NCBI RefSeq assembly: GCF_014696135.1
Contig: NZ_JACJPP010000010.1
Location: 1 to 64,000 of the forward strand
Length of the DNA stretch: 64,000 nucleotides
From: Nodosilinea sp. FACHB-141
GTDB taxonomy: Bacteria; Cyanobacteriota; Cyanobacteriia; Phormidesmidales; Phormidesmidaceae
Reading direction: 5' to 3'
A model generated the notes under the pieces. The model had not been told where the DNA came from. It worked only from the letters and a program-made list of their open reading frames with translations, and did not search any database. Position 1 is the stretch's first letter. Every line of letters starts with the position of its first letter. Below are positions 9,702-19,714 of the stretch, one piece after another. The position numbers and the translations under genes are program-made.

Positions 9702-10207
9702 AGCCTATCTTCCTTGCTCTAAAACGCTCGGCCATCATTGTAGGAAGAATCGGCTCTAACTTTGCCGCTGACTCCGGCTATTTTGGGGCAAAACTGCAGT
9801 GGGTCAAACGGTGTTAGCTCTGGGACACTACTTGGAATAAACCGGTGCGATTTGTGGAGCATAAAGCCTACGGCATCGCAAAAACAGGACCCGACTCGGA
9901 ACAAGTAGCCTAGGGGCGATCGCTGTCGGCAAATGATGGGTTTTCCCCACTCATTCCAGCCCCAATGGCGGCTATCCTGGGAAAAGAACTCAGTAATCGA
10001 TCTCCCCCCTTTCACGGATGTGTCAGGGGGTTTTACAATAGTTCATATTAGGTGTTGTTGCCTCGGCCCCAGCTCAGACTCCCCGTCATGGTCTCGTGAT
10101 AGAGTTTTCTGTTGTCAAGGCTACCAAATCGACAACCCAGACCCCGTCTGAGTAACCCATGAAGATGGTCACCAGCGGTCCATCGCCCAGAATCCGGAGA
10201 AGCAGTT
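9702..10207. other. intergenic upstream of EF-G gene
   Basis: Five hundred bases between a divergent small gene and the EF-G paralogue. Minus-strand frames here have poor composition (many Cys, Trp, His) and no ribosome binding site, and I do not regard them as genes. The EF-G promoter is presumably in the last 150 bases; AGAAGCAG lies just upstream of its ATG. Confidence 0.4.
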
Positions 10208-12301
10208 ATGGCTAAAGACATCACCCGTTATCGCAATATTGGTATCTTCGCCCACGTAGACGCGGGCAAGACCACCACCACCGAGCGCATCCTCGCTCTC
10301 ACCGGCCGCATCCACAAAATCGGTGAGGTTCACGATGGTGCCGCCACCACCGACTTCATGGAGCAAGAGCAAGAACGGGGGATCACGATTCAGTCGGCGG
10401 CCACCACCTGCTTCTGGAAGGAGCACCAGCTCAACATCATCGACACTCCGGGCCACGTTGACTTCACCATTGAGGTGTATCGCTCCCTCAAAGTGCTTGA
10501 TGGCGGCATTGGTGTCTTCTGCGGCTCTGGCGGTGTAGAACCTCAGTCTGAAACCAACTGGCGCTACGCCAACGATTCCAAGGTGGCTCGGGTCATCTAC
10601 GTCAACAAGCTCGATCGCACCGGTGCTGACTTCTTCCGAGTAATCAAGCAAGTTGACGGCATTCTGGCGGCCAAGCCCCTGGTGATGGTGCTGCCCATCG
10701 GCACCGAAACCGAGTTTGTAGGCGTGGTTGACCTGCTCACCCGCAAGGCCTGGGTGTGGGATGAGTCGGGCAAGCCTGAGAACTACACCATCCAAGAAGT
10801 CCCCGAGGACATGAAAGATCAGGTCGAAGAATACCGCGAGGCACTGATCGAGCTAGCCGTTGAGCAGGACGACGACATTCTCAATAAGTACCTTGAGGGT
10901 GAAGAGATCTCCATTGACGAGATCAAGTCCTGCATTCGCAAGGGCACCCGCGAGCTGGCCTTCTTCCCCACCTACTGTGGCTCCTCTTTTAAAAACAAAG
11001 GGGTGCAGCTGGTGCTAGATGCGGTAGTTGACTATCTGCCCAACCCCCTCGAAGTGCCTGCCCAGCCCGAAGTCGACCTAGAGGGTAACCCCACCGGCAA
11101 GCTGGCTCACGCCGATGCCGAGAAGCCCCTGCGGGCACTGGCGTTCAAAATTATGGACGACCGCTTTGGTGCGCTCACCTTCACCCGCATCTACTCGGGT
11201 CACCTGAAGAAGGGCGACACCATTCTCGACACTGCCACCGGCAAAACCGAGCGCATCAGCCGCCTGGTCGAAATGCACGCTAACGATCGCGAAGAAGTGG
11301 AATCGGCCCAGGCCGGTGACATCGTGGCGCTAATCGGCATGAAGAACGTGCAGACCGGCCACACTCTCTGCGACCCCAAAGATCCCGCTACCCTGGAACC
11401 CATGGTCTTCCCTGACCCGGTGATCTCCATCGCGGTGTATCCCAAGAAAAAGGGCGACAACGAGAAAATGGGCATGGCGATCAGCAAGATGGTGGCCGAA
11501 GACCCCTCCTTCCAGGTGGAAACCGATGAAGAGAGCGGCGAAGTCATCCTCAAGGGCATGGGCGAACTGCACCTCGACATCAAAGTCGACATTCTCAAGC
11601 GCACCCACGGCGTCGAAGTGGAAGTGGGCAAGCCCCAGGTGGCTTACCGCGAGGCGATCACCAAGCGCTTGGCCGACAGCTACACCCACAAGAAGCAGTC
11701 GGGTGGTTCGGGTCAGTACGCCAAGATCGACTACGTCATCGAGCCGGGCGAAACCAGCACTGGCTTCCAGTTTGAGTCGGCAGTGACCGGTGGTAACGTA
11801 CCTCGGGAATTTTGGCCCGCGGTGCAAAAGGGCTTTGCCACCAGCGTTGACCGTGGCCCTCTGGCCGGTTACCCCGTGGTTGACCTCAAGGTCACCCTCA
11901 CCGATGGCGGCTTCCACGCGGTTGACTCGTCGGCGATCGCCTTCGAAATTGCCGCCAAAGCTGCCTACCGCCAGTCGCTACCCAAGGCTGGTCCCCAGCT
12001 GCTGGAGCCGATCATGAAGGTCGACGTGTTTACCCCCGACGACTACATGGGCGACGTCATTGGTGACCTCAACCGCCGTCGCGGCATGATCAAGTCTCAA
12101 GATCCCGCCGCTACCGGCGTGCGGGTGAAGGCCGATGTGCCCCTGAGCGAGATGTTTGGCTACATTGGCGACCTGCGCACCATGACCTCGGGTCGGGGCC
12201 AGTTCTCCATGGAGTTCTCTCACTACGCCCCCTGCCCCAGCAATGTGGCCGAGGAAGTGATCAAGGAAGCCAAGGAGCGCCAGGCAGCTGCCGCTAAGTA
12301 G
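10208..12301 (+). CDS. fusA: elongation factor G (paralogue type)
   Basis: A full-length 697-residue translational GTPase that drives ribosomal translocation. The G domain shows [10 protein letters not shown] (G1), DTPGHVDF (G3) and NKLDRTGAD (G4), and all later EF-G domains are present to the C-terminal [11 protein letters not shown] segment. Details such as [20 protein letters not shown] at the start, [19 protein letters not shown] and [20 protein letters not shown] differ from the canonical cyanobacterial factor and resemble the second EF-G class found in cyanobacteria such as Synechocystis. It stands alone, not in the str operon with rpsL, rpsG and tuf, which also fits a paralogue. Two hairpins follow the gene. 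It may be a stress or ribosome-recycling version; that is inference. Confidence 0.92.
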   Translation: MAKDITRYRNIGIFAHVDAGKTTTTERILALTGRIHKIGEVHDGAATTDFMEQEQERGITIQSAATTCFWKEHQLNIIDTPGHVDFTIEVYRSLKVLDGGIGVFCGSGGVEPQSETNWRYANDSKVARVIYVNKLDRTGADFFRVIKQVDGILAAKPLVMVLPIGTETEFVGVVDLLTRKAWVWDESGKPENYTIQEVPEDMKDQVEEYREALIELAVEQDDDILNKYLEGEEISIDEIKSCIRKGTRELAFFPTYCGSSFKNKGVQLVLDAVVDYLPNPLEVPAQPEVDLEGNPTGKLAHADAEKPLRALAFKIMDDRFGALTFTRIYSGHLKKGDTILDTATGKTERISRLVEMHANDREEVESAQAGDIVALIGMKNVQTGHTLCDPKDPATLEPMVFPDPVISIAVYPKKKGDNEKMGMAISKMVAEDPSFQVETDEESGEVILKGMGELHLDIKVDILKRTHGVEVEVGKPQVAYREAITKRLADSYTHKKQSGGSGQYAKIDYVIEPGETSTGFQFESAVTGGNVPREFWPAVQKGFATSVDRGPLAGYPVVDLKVTLTDGGFHAVDSSAIAFEIAAKAAYRQSLPKAGPQLLEPIMKVDVFTPDDYMGDVIGDLNRRRGMIKSQDPAATGVRVKADVPLSEMFGYIGDLRTMTSGRGQFSMEFSHYAPCPSNVAEEVIKEAKERQAAAAK

Positions 12302-12304
12302 GCA

Positions 12305-12332
12305 GTAGGGGCACAGCATGCTGTGCCCCTAC
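12305..12332. repeat. 28-bp perfect palindrome after the EF-G gene
   Basis: GTAGGGGCACAGCA is followed directly by its reverse complement. It shares the outer GTAGGGGCA...TGCCCCTAC arms with the palindrome at 37697-37725, and a TGCCCCTAC half-arm also appears near position 104. This marks a dispersed palindromic repeat family. Confidence 0.75.
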
Positions 12333-12345
12333 CTCTTCGGATAGT

Positions 12346-12380
12346 AAAACGCCCCGGCCAGAGTTTGGCCGGGGCGTTTT
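12346..12380. terminator. strong bidirectional intrinsic terminator
   Basis: AAAACGCCCCGGCCA, five-base loop, TGGCCGGGGCGTTTT: a 15-bp GC-rich stem flanked by A and T runs. It lies between the converging EF-G and POR genes and should work in both directions. Confidence 0.9.
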
Positions 12381-12578
12381 GTGTTTGGGTATTGGTGTTG
12401 CTGAATCCTGGGATGACCCTGCCCGATCCGCCCTCTCCCTAGCCCTCTCCCAAAGGGCGAGGGAACAGGATTTTCGGCTCCCTTCTCCTTTGGGGGAATG
12501 GTTGGGGGACGTAGAGCTTGCTCTTTCACTTAGGGTGGGCAATTCATGTCTACATTCAGCAACGCCGGGGTATTTAGG

Positions 12579-12603
12579 TAGGTGCAAACGGCGTTTGCAC
12601 CTA
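12579..12603. repeat. 12-bp-arm inverted repeat near the POR stop
   Basis: TAGGTGCAAACG, one base, CGTTTGCACCTA. It lies 14 bases from the POR stop and may serve as a transcript-end hairpin. The stretch before it (12430-12510) holds C/T-rich repeated blocks (CCCTCTCCC.., CCCTTCTCC..) of the dispersed kind common in cyanobacterial spacers. Confidence 0.6.
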
Positions 12604-12616
12604 AGCGTTTGCCCTC

Positions 12617-13663
<1,047 letters not shown>

Positions 13664-13723
13664 TTAAGGATTGCACACGCATTGCAGCACTGTCTTAACG
13701 TTTTTTGAGGTGTTGTTACACGG

Positions 13724-13800
13724 AGTAAGGGAGAGGGGGTTAGGGGAGTGATGGAGTAGGGGAGTAAGGGAGTGATGGATTAGCACTTCAGCACCCCATC
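13724..13800. repeat. G-rich degenerate minisatellite
   Basis: Repeats of the type GGGGAGTGATGGAGTA and GGGAGTAAGGGAGTGATGG followed by a C/T-rich counterpart (CACCCCATCACTCCCTA). It belongs to the same sequence family as the spacers inside the sulfonate cluster. Confidence 0.7.
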
Positions 13801-13812
13801 ACTCCCTATAAC

Positions 13813-15288
13813 CTAGGTAAACGAACTCGCCCAGTCCTTCGCCCAGTGCAGATGCTTGTGCACCTCATCGAGGGTTTTAGCTTCGCTGTAGAGGCGCAGC
13901 ACGGGTTCGGTGCCGCTGAAACGAATTAGGAGCCAGCTGTCGTCGGCGAGGGTGAGCTTGTAGCCGTCGATATCGAGGATGTGGGTGACGGCTTTGCCTG
14001 CGACTTCGGCGGGGGGAGCGGTGGCGAGGGCGTCGAGCAGTTTGGCCTGCACTGCCATGCTGGCTAGGGGCAGGTCGATGCGATCGTATTCGGAGAAGTA
14101 GTTAGTTTTCTCTTGCAGGCTGCGGTAGTAGTCGCTGAGGTCGAGGGCGGAGGCGACTACGGCTTCTAATACATAGAGGGCCGACATCAGGGCGTCGCGC
14201 TCGGGGATGTGGTGGCCGTAGCCGATGCCGCCAGATTCTTCGCCGCCCAGCAGCACTTTGGCATCCTGCATGCGATCGGCGATGTATTTGTAGCCGACGG
14301 GGGTTTGGTATAGCTCTAGGCCGTTGAGCTTGGCCACGGCTGGGATGAGGTTGGAGCCGCTGATGGTTTTGACGATTTCGCCACTGTAGCCCCGCCGCGA
14401 CTTGAGGTGGTCGATCAGAATGGGGATCAGAATTTGAGAGCTGAGGAAGTTGCCTTGGCCATCGACGGCGGCGATGCGATCGCTATCTCCATCAAATACC
14501 AGGCCCACTTTTACGCTTTCTTTGGCGGGATACTCTTTGACGGTCTCCAGCATTTCGCCCAGGTATTTGGGCAGGGGCTCGGGTGGGTTGCCGCCAAACA
14601 GCGGGTCGGCCTCGCTGTGCAACTCGTGGATGCTGCCTTCGCCCAACAGTCGGGGCAGCCCGCCGCTGGCGGAGCCATACATAACATCAGCAAACACCGT
14701 CAGCTTGCCGCTGGAGATGGCGGTCTGAATGGCGGCGACATCGACCTCGGCCTGAAGGGCGGTGCAGTAGTCGGGCCAGGGGTCGAAGGTTTCGATCTGG
14801 CCAGGTTTGCCGAGGGGAGCGGGGGGATTGGGCAGCAGCGCCTCGACCTGTTTAGTCACCTCAGGGGAAACGGAGCCGCCAAAGGCTCCTTTAATTTTGA
14901 GCCCGGAGTAGGTGGGGGGGTTGTGGCTGGCGGTAATGACGATCGCCCCGAGCAGATTTTGATGTTTGGCGGCGTAGCTAAAGGCGGGGGTGGGAGCGAA
15001 GTCTTGGGAGAGCAGCACGTCGAAGCCCTGGGCGGCGATCGCCTCGGCGGCGGTGCGGGCAAATTCGGCGGCGAGAAAGCGGCGATCGAAGCCGACGGCG
15101 ATGGTGCGGCTGCCAGTTTCGACCCCAAAGCACTGGTGCAGCACGTGGGCAGACACCGCCGCTACCTGAGCTACGCGCTCAAAGGTGAAGTCGGCGGCGA
15201 TAATGCCGCGCCAGCCATCGGTGCCAAATTTGATGGGCTTCGGGGTAGCTGGAATGGGGCCTGAGGGTGCTGCCATAGCAGATTCCAA
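13813..15288 (-). CDS. phosphoglucomutase/phosphomannomutase family protein
   Basis: A 491-residue alpha-D-phosphohexomutase that interconverts hexose 1- and 6-phosphates. All four signatures are present: phosphoserine loop TASHNP (Ser121), metal loop DGDSDR (266-271), sugar-binding GGEESGG (348-354) and phosphate-binding RFSGTEP (456-462). The N-terminus KFGTDGWRGIIA is typical of the cyanobacterial members. Substrate (glucose or mannose, possibly glucosamine) cannot be fixed from motifs alone; GGEESGG favours the PGM/PMM class over GlmM. It stands alone, with about 350 bases of upstream spacer. Confidence 0.92.
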   Translation of the reverse strand: MESAMAAPSGPIPATPKPIKFGTDGWRGIIAADFTFERVAQVAAVSAHVLHQCFGVETGSRTIAVGFDRRFLAAEFARTAAEAIAAQGFDVLLSQDFAPTPAFSYAAKHQNLLGAIVITASHNPPTYSGLKIKGAFGGSVSPEVTKQVEALLPNPPAPLGKPGQIETFDPWPDYCTALQAEVDVAAIQTAISSGKLTVFADVMYGSASGGLPRLLGEGSIHELHSEADPLFGGNPPEPLPKYLGEMLETVKEYPAKESVKVGLVFDGDSDRIAAVDGQGNFLSSQILIPILIDHLKSRRGYSGEIVKTISGSNLIPAVAKLNGLELYQTPVGYKYIADRMQDAKVLLGGEESGGIGYGHHIPERDALMSALYVLEAVVASALDLSDYYRSLQEKTNYFSEYDRIDLPLASMAVQAKLLDALATAPPAEVAGKAVTHILDIDGYKLTLADDSWLLIRFSGTEPVLRLYSEAKTLDEVHKHLHWAKDWASSFT

Positions 15289-15638
15289 ATGTCGGGGGAT
15301 AAAGAGCGGATTTTCTTGAGTTTACCCGCTTAATTCGGCGGTGACACGGTCGTGGCAGCGGCACTACGGACAATTTACCCAACCGGCTGGTTTTGCCGAA
15401 AAGTCTGAAAAGATTGGCGAATTCTCCTGATGGGATCGCGGCTTTGGCGCAAATGCTAGGTGCGTTGTGGGGTAGCGCGGCTGCTTGAGGGAAATGATGG
15501 CCGCTCTGGAGGGGCTGCTTGGGCTGGGTTGGTTGGTGTTTGTGGGGGGCCTCAGGCTACAGGGCTTGCGAATCGTCGTTGCTGACCTAAAATTTGCCAA
15601 CGGTGGGGGGCTGTCGTGTTACCCTAGTTGAGTAAAAA
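15289..15638. other. intergenic between mutase gene and tRNA-Pro
   Basis: About 350 bases holding the promoter of the phosphohexomutase (minus strand) and of the tRNA (plus strand). No further gene or repeat was recognised. Confidence 0.4.
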
Positions 15639-15712
15639 CGGGATGTAGCGCAGCTTGGTAGCGCACTTCGTTCGGGACGAAGGGGCCGTGGGTTCGAATC
15701 CCGCCATCCCGA
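15639..15712 (+). tRNA. tRNA-Pro (anticodon CGG)
   Basis: A 74-base cloverleaf. The acceptor stem is CGGGATG / CATCCCG with discriminator A, the anticodon stem CTTCG / CGAAG encloses the loop TTCGGGA (anticodon CGG, reading CCG codons), and the T-arm has GGTTCGAATCC. No CCA is encoded. Downstream lies a toxin-antitoxin-like pair. Confidence 0.95.
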
Positions 15713-15829
15713 TTTGTCAAGTAACGGTTTAGCTGTCGTTGCTAACACTTGTACGTTCCGGAACTATTTGTCATCGTTCCGGAGTTAGTGTCGTTTTAAC
15801 TAGATTGTTACTAGACAACAATTAGCCTC

Positions 15830-16054
15830 TCAAGCGGCATAGCTACGAATCTCAACCTCGGCACCATTAGCGATCGCCGCTTCTGCTCGTTCCAATAACT
15901 TCCCAGTTACCTCATCGCCGAGGTAGTATTCGCCGCAGTTATCACAGACCTCCGCAGGCACCCGTTTAAACACGACAATTGCACCTTCTCGTTCCAGAGT
16001 GACCGTAACCAGGCCAGTTTGAGTCGTACCTTGTTTGCAAATTACACAGTTCAT
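15830..16054 (-). CDS. YgiT-type zinc-finger protein (MqsA-like antitoxin domain)
   Basis: A 74-residue protein with two CxxC pairs (Cys3/Cys6 and Cys37/Cys40) forming the YgiT/MqsA-type zinc finger, followed by a short region with the AEV..R..A tail. In the MqsRA system this domain belongs to the antitoxin, but the helix-turn-helix DNA-binding half of MqsA is absent here. Its start overlaps the stop of the DUF4258 gene by four bases (ATGA), so the two are translated together, a common layout for type II toxin-antitoxin pairs. Confidence 0.8.
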   Translation of the reverse strand: MNCVICKQGTTQTGLVTVTLEREGAIVVFKRVPAEVCDNCGEYYLGDEVTGKLLERAEAAIANGAEVEIRSYAA

Positions 16055-16371
16055 ACTTTTTTCCGAGTTTTGAAGTCAGCTTGCCATAGCTCTACATCTG
16101 GCTCATAGACAGTTACAACATATATTGTTTGCGTCTCTGCATCCTTCGCCACCACAGCATGAATCGGACGCTGGCTGACCATGTTCAGCATTAGATAACT
16201 AGGATAAGGGCGGTCTTCAGGATATTCAGCAATCACTTCCCCATAGTCTAGAACTGCTTTCACCTCGTCTCGGCTAATTTTGCGCTGAAACATTTGCTTA
16301 ACAGCATGACCTGAAAAAACGACTTTCTGGTAATCCACCCCGATTTGGCTCTTAGATAGAACTAGCTTCAC
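16051..16371 (-). CDS. DUF4258 protein (putative toxin partner)
   Basis: A 106-residue DUF4258 protein with the family features SGHAVKQMFQRKISRDEVKA, GEVIAEYPEDRPYPSYL and a beta strand IYVVTVYEP near the end. DUF4258 proteins share the RelE/BrnT-like fold and are often paired with YgiT-type zinc-finger or other antitoxins. It is the first gene of a two-gene operon with such a protein. Whether it cleaves RNA is not known from sequence. An imperfect inverted repeat (GATTCTTGGGTTC..GAACCCAAGAATC) lies just upstream at about 16385-16412 and could be an operator. Confidence 0.78.
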   Translation of the reverse strand: MKLVLSKSQIGVDYQKVVFSGHAVKQMFQRKISRDEVKAVLDYGEVIAEYPEDRPYPSYLMLNMVSQRPIHAVVAKDAETQTIYVVTVYEPDVELWQADFKTRKKV

Positions 16372-16384
16372 GATTGTCGAAAAG

Positions 16385-16412
16385 ATTCTTGGGTTCTATT
16401 GGAACCCAAGAA
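16385..16412. promoter_or_regulatory. inverted repeat upstream of the DUF4258/YgiT operon
   Basis: GATTCTTGGGTTC, two bases, then GAACCCAAGAATC: 13-bp arms starting about 14 bases upstream of the operon's first codon. The position suits an autoregulatory operator, or alternatively a terminator of the converging transcript. Confidence 0.6.
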
Positions 16413-16445
16413 TCTAGATTTACGTTAACTCACTTAGCGATGGTT

Positions 16446-16736
16446 CTAAAGAGTCGGTCTTTGACCATCGCGTCTCAGCAGACTAAACACCTCGCCTTGG
16501 GCCGGCGTAATCAAAATTCCCGACCGCGGTATTGCAATCAACTGGCTCCAGGTCATTTGGTCGGCGTAGTTCAGCACATGCAGCTGGTTGATGGTGGCGC
16601 GCACCCCTTCCGGTGAGCCAATCACCAGATGGCGCAATCGCTCGCGCCCCGGCTGCACTTCAGGATTCGCCAGCAGCAGCGGATTGGTCGCCTGCCGGTT
16701 CTGGGCAGACGACACCAAATATGGCAAACACAACAT
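16446..16736 (-). CDS. conserved hypothetical protein, 96 aa
   Basis: A 96-residue protein of a type seen in many cyanobacteria. It has a variable N-terminus, then RLRHLVIGSPEGVRATINQL, a segment HVLNYADQMTWSQLIAIP and a C-terminus GEVFSLLRR. No known catalytic motif and no membrane segment. Function unknown. Confidence 0.6.
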   Translation of the reverse strand: MLCLPYLVSSAQNRQATNPLLLANPEVQPGRERLRHLVIGSPEGVRATINQLHVLNYADQMTWSQLIAIPRSGILITPAQGEVFSLLRRDGQRPTL

Positions 16737-17109
16737 AATTCAGGGATTCCTTACTAACGATGGGTAGGAATCCCAAAAACTTGGCCGCCCCAGACATGTG
16801 CAGTTAAGGACGGCCAGGTAAAATCACCTTAGCCTCCGAGACAGCAGTACCTGTCGACGGGGTTAGCCGCTGGTTGGTGTTCGCAGCACCTTCCAGTGGC
16901 GTTAGACCAAATTTCTGGGACGTTCAGACTGCACGCACACAGCTTTAGCAGAGTAATTTAATCCAATCGCGCACCAGACGCAAGTAAGAATTGTTACCGT
17001 CTTCTAGAAACCTTAGATGCCATCGTTGGGCCTGCCCCCCGGCTTCCTTGAAATCTTGAGCCAGGGCTATTGTGGGGGTTGATTAGCGACAGCGCTCGTC
17101 TATATAAGG
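16737..17109. other. intergenic, no gene recognised
   Basis: About 370 bases between two minus-strand genes. Reading frames here are shadows extending into the aldo/keto reductase; no RNA gene, repeat or hairpin stands out. Confidence 0.4.
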
Positions 17110-17958
17110 TCATCGCATGGCCAGTGACGTTTTTCGACGGGGCGGTGGGAAGATGCGATCGAGCTCTGTCAGATCTGAGGTGGTAAGCGTCAGCTCTAGA
17201 GCCGCACGATTTTCTTGAATGTGGTCTGGATTGGTGGCTTTTGGAATGGCGATCATGCCCTCCTGATGGAGCAGCCATGCCAGAGCCACCTGGGTCGGCG
17301 TAGCCCTATGACGGTCGGCAATCGCCTTGAGCTGAGAATTTTGAAACAGGCCCTTTTGCTCAGCCGGGGAATGCCCAACGGGGGAATAGGCCATGGTTGG
17401 GATATTGCGATCGCGGCTCCAGGGCAGCAGATCCCACTCGATGCCACGGTTCATTAAGTTGTACAGCACTTGATTGGTGACGATCTCATCGCCGCCGGGC
17501 AACGCGATCGCCTCTTCCATGTCGTTGCGATCGAAGTTGCTGACCCCGTAGCTCTGAATCTTGCCGGCCTGCTTGAGGGATTGAAGCCCCGCCAGCGTCT
17601 CTGTCAGCGGTACTGCCCCCCGCCAGTGCAGCAGATAGAGGTCGAGGGAGTCGGTCTGAAGCCGCTTTAGGCTGCGATCGCAGGCCTCTACCACCCCCTG
17701 GCGAGTGGCATTGTGCGGATAGACTTTGCTGACCAAAAAGACTTCATCGCGCCGTCCGGCAATGGCTTCGCCCACCACCTTTTCCGCACCCCCCTCGCCG
17801 TACATCTCTGCAGTGTCAATCAGCGTCATCCCTAAATCGAGGCCAAGGCGCAGCGCTGCCACCTCTGCCTGGCGCTGGGCATGGTTTTCGCCCATTTTCC
17901 AGGTTCCCTGTCCCAATGCAGGTACCGATTGTCCTGAGGGTAAACTCACAAGTTTCAT
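17110..17958 (-). CDS. aldo/keto reductase
   Basis: A 282-residue TIM-barrel NADPH oxidoreductase. The catalytic tetrad is complete: Asp48, Tyr53, Lys78 and His111 (LIDTAEMYG, LVSK, LLHW). Family segments GVSNFDRNDM and IPKATNPDHIQENRAA (cofactor phosphate binding) are present. The substrate is unknown; such enzymes reduce aldehydes, ketones or methylglyoxal. It appears monocistronic. Confidence 0.9.
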   Translation of the reverse strand: MKLVSLPSGQSVPALGQGTWKMGENHAQRQAEVAALRLGLDLGMTLIDTAEMYGEGGAEKVVGEAIAGRRDEVFLVSKVYPHNATRQGVVEACDRSLKRLQTDSLDLYLLHWRGAVPLTETLAGLQSLKQAGKIQSYGVSNFDRNDMEEAIALPGGDEIVTNQVLYNLMNRGIEWDLLPWSRDRNIPTMAYSPVGHSPAEQKGLFQNSQLKAIADRHRATPTQVALAWLLHQEGMIAIPKATNPDHIQENRAALELTLTTSDLTELDRIFPPPRRKTSLAMR

Positions 17959-18684
17959 GATCTGGATGCTCTCAATATTGCTATCCCGCTTGGCTAAACC
18001 GTTCGATCATGGCCCAATCCTAGGTAAGTTTATGACCGGCGGTTCGGCCAAAACCCTTGTATATCTCGTGGGATAGCCATCTTGGCCATCCTGGACTTGG
18101 AGGACAGCCGAGACGGCTATCCGACTCAACCACAAGCAATCCCATCAAATTCCGAGAGCCCCAATTTTGGCAGCCGCTTGACCGGGCCTGAGCACTGTCT
18201 TGATATCGTTACTGTCTTTTCGACTTTGATGCCTTGGCTCACAATAGTTGCTTCCTATGAGTACTTTGGTCTTAACACCACGTTGACTCTGCCATGCGCA
18301 AGTAACTATTAGAAAAGTGAGAGCCAGTGCGCTGGGTTTTCAAACATGTTCAACGGATGTACCAAGCACCACCTCTCTCAATGGGCCTATCTTGATGGGC
18401 TTATCTTGGACCTTTGCCTAACCTAGGCATCAACCAGAAAGATCCCGCACCAGTTCTGTGATTGCCAGCTGATAAAAAAGCGCGTAAGGGTTGAAATCTA
18501 CGAAGTAAATTTACAAGCTTTTACTAAAGAAAACTAACTTTCTAATTCACCTATTCTGCTCGTTAGCTAAGGTTCACCAAATCAGCATTAGGGAGTAGGT
18601 GCCTTAAATTCTAAAACCAGTACTGACTAATGCTAGGCGCAACGGTTACCGGTAGTATTTGAGCAATGTTTTGGCAACTCCCCG
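17959..18684. other. 726-base spacer with one long hairpin
   Basis: This long gap holds the upstream region of two divergent genes. The one clear feature is an imperfect hairpin at 18071-18122, with GGATAGCC / GGCTATCC outer arms and partly paired inner arms (TCTTGGCCATCCT / AGGACAGCCGAGA), which looks like a small palindromic element or structured RNA. The rest shows no coding signal. Confidence 0.5.
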
Positions 18685-19314
18685 GTGAACGATCCATTAA
18701 ACTTTGCGGCCCTCTCCCCCACCGCCTACGCCGATGCCTTGGGGCGTGAGCACTGTATGGATAGGGGCATTCGAGAACTGTGGCCCCGCATTCCCCGGCT
18801 GGCTGGCCCCGCCTACACCGTTAGCTGCCCACCGGGCGATAACCTGATGCTGCACGCCGCCATTTACCGGGCCGCCCCTGGTGCGGTGATAGTGGTGCAG
18901 GCGGGTGACGCTGACTACGCCATGGCGGGAGGTAATGTTTGTGCGATCGCCCAAAATCGAGGCATTGCAGGCTTTGTGGTCGATGGCGTGATTCGCGACT
19001 TGGCTGAGGTGCGCGAGGCTCAGTTTCCGGTATTTGCGCGAGGGGTAATGCCAGTGCCGGGGAAAAAGCAGCAGTTGGGCACGCTGAACCAGGCGATCGT
19101 CTGTGGGGGAGTGTGGGTCAACCCCGGAGATATTGTCGTGGCCGACGAAGAGGGTATTGTTGTGATTCCAGCGGCTCAGCAGGCGGCGGTTTGGCAGATG
19201 GCTCAGCAGCGCACCGACCAGGATGCCGCCCAGTCGCTAGCGGATTGGGAAACCAACCACCGCGCCAAAGTCGAGCGGATGTTGCAGGACCTGGGTTTTG
19301 AGCCAGGGGGGTAA
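18685..19314 (+). CDS. RraA / HMG aldolase family protein
   Basis: A 209-residue member of the RraA-like family, which covers 4-hydroxy-4-methyl-2-oxoglutarate aldolases, oxaloacetate decarboxylases and regulators of RNase E. Typical segments are ALSPTAYADALG, AGPAYTV, GAVIVVQAGDADYAMAG, the active-site region GFVVDGVIRDLAEVRE, and VNPGDIVVADEEGIVVIP. The R..D pair (Arg/Asp of GVIRDL) expected for divalent-metal aldolase activity is present, so an aldolase or decarboxylase role is plausible. The start is the GTG at 18685; the ATG at 18666 is out of frame, and the ribosome binding site is weak. Confidence 0.82.
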   Translation: MNDPLNFAALSPTAYADALGREHCMDRGIRELWPRIPRLAGPAYTVSCPPGDNLMLHAAIYRAAPGAVIVVQAGDADYAMAGGNVCAIAQNRGIAGFVVDGVIRDLAEVREAQFPVFARGVMPVPGKKQQLGTLNQAIVCGGVWVNPGDIVVADEEGIVVIPAAQQAAVWQMAQQRTDQDAAQSLADWETNHRAKVERMLQDLGFEPGG

Positions 19315-19493
19315 ACCCTTTCCTCAAGCACCACCCATGCAAATCCCGCAATGGCTGACCTAACCCCATGAAAGTTGATGTTTTCAAAGTCGCCCAAGCG
19401 GCCCCAGATTTTACCCTGGTCAACCGCGTCGAAGTTAAGTGACCAACAGCCGTAGTCGCGTTGGTTAGCCCCTCACCCGGCTTGCCGCCCCTC

Positions 19494-19631
19494 CTACAGA
19501 GAAGCGGCTTGAAACAGAGTTAGCCCCAGCAGACCGACTAGCCCCAGCACACTGGGCAGAGTGACCCACAAGAGGTTACGGGCGTCGTTGTGCGATCGCG
19601 GTGAATCCTGAAGCAGCCTGGCATCGTTCAT
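19494..19631 (-). CDS. 45-aa single-TM small protein
   Basis: An ATG at 19631 opens a 45-codon frame: a polar N-terminus (MNDARLLQDSPRSHNDARN) followed by one hydrophobic helix (LLWVTLPSVLGLVGLLGLTL) and a short tail. Small one-helix membrane proteins are common in cyanobacterial thylakoids, but I do not recognise this one. No clear ribosome binding site. Confidence 0.35.
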   Translation of the reverse strand: MNDARLLQDSPRSHNDARNLLWVTLPSVLGLVGLLGLTLFQAASL

Positions 19632-19714
19632 GGCTATAAACACCGATGGGTAAACAGTACAGCGGAGAAACGGAATGCTCTCGGTCTTGCCCCAAACCTG
19701 GGGTGCAATCAGCC

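Noticed and set aside
9719-10015. 98-aa minus-strand frame upstream of EF-G
   Set aside because: Composition (many Cys, Trp, His) and lack of a ribosome binding site suggest a chance frame.
10169-10795. Long antisense frame inside the EF-G gene
   Set aside because: It mirrors the codon bias of the real gene; several such shadows occur in EF-G, the sulfonate genes and crtO.
19367-19441. 24-codon ATG frame after the RraA-like gene
   Set aside because: Too short and without a ribosome binding site; could be a fragment, but nothing supports it.
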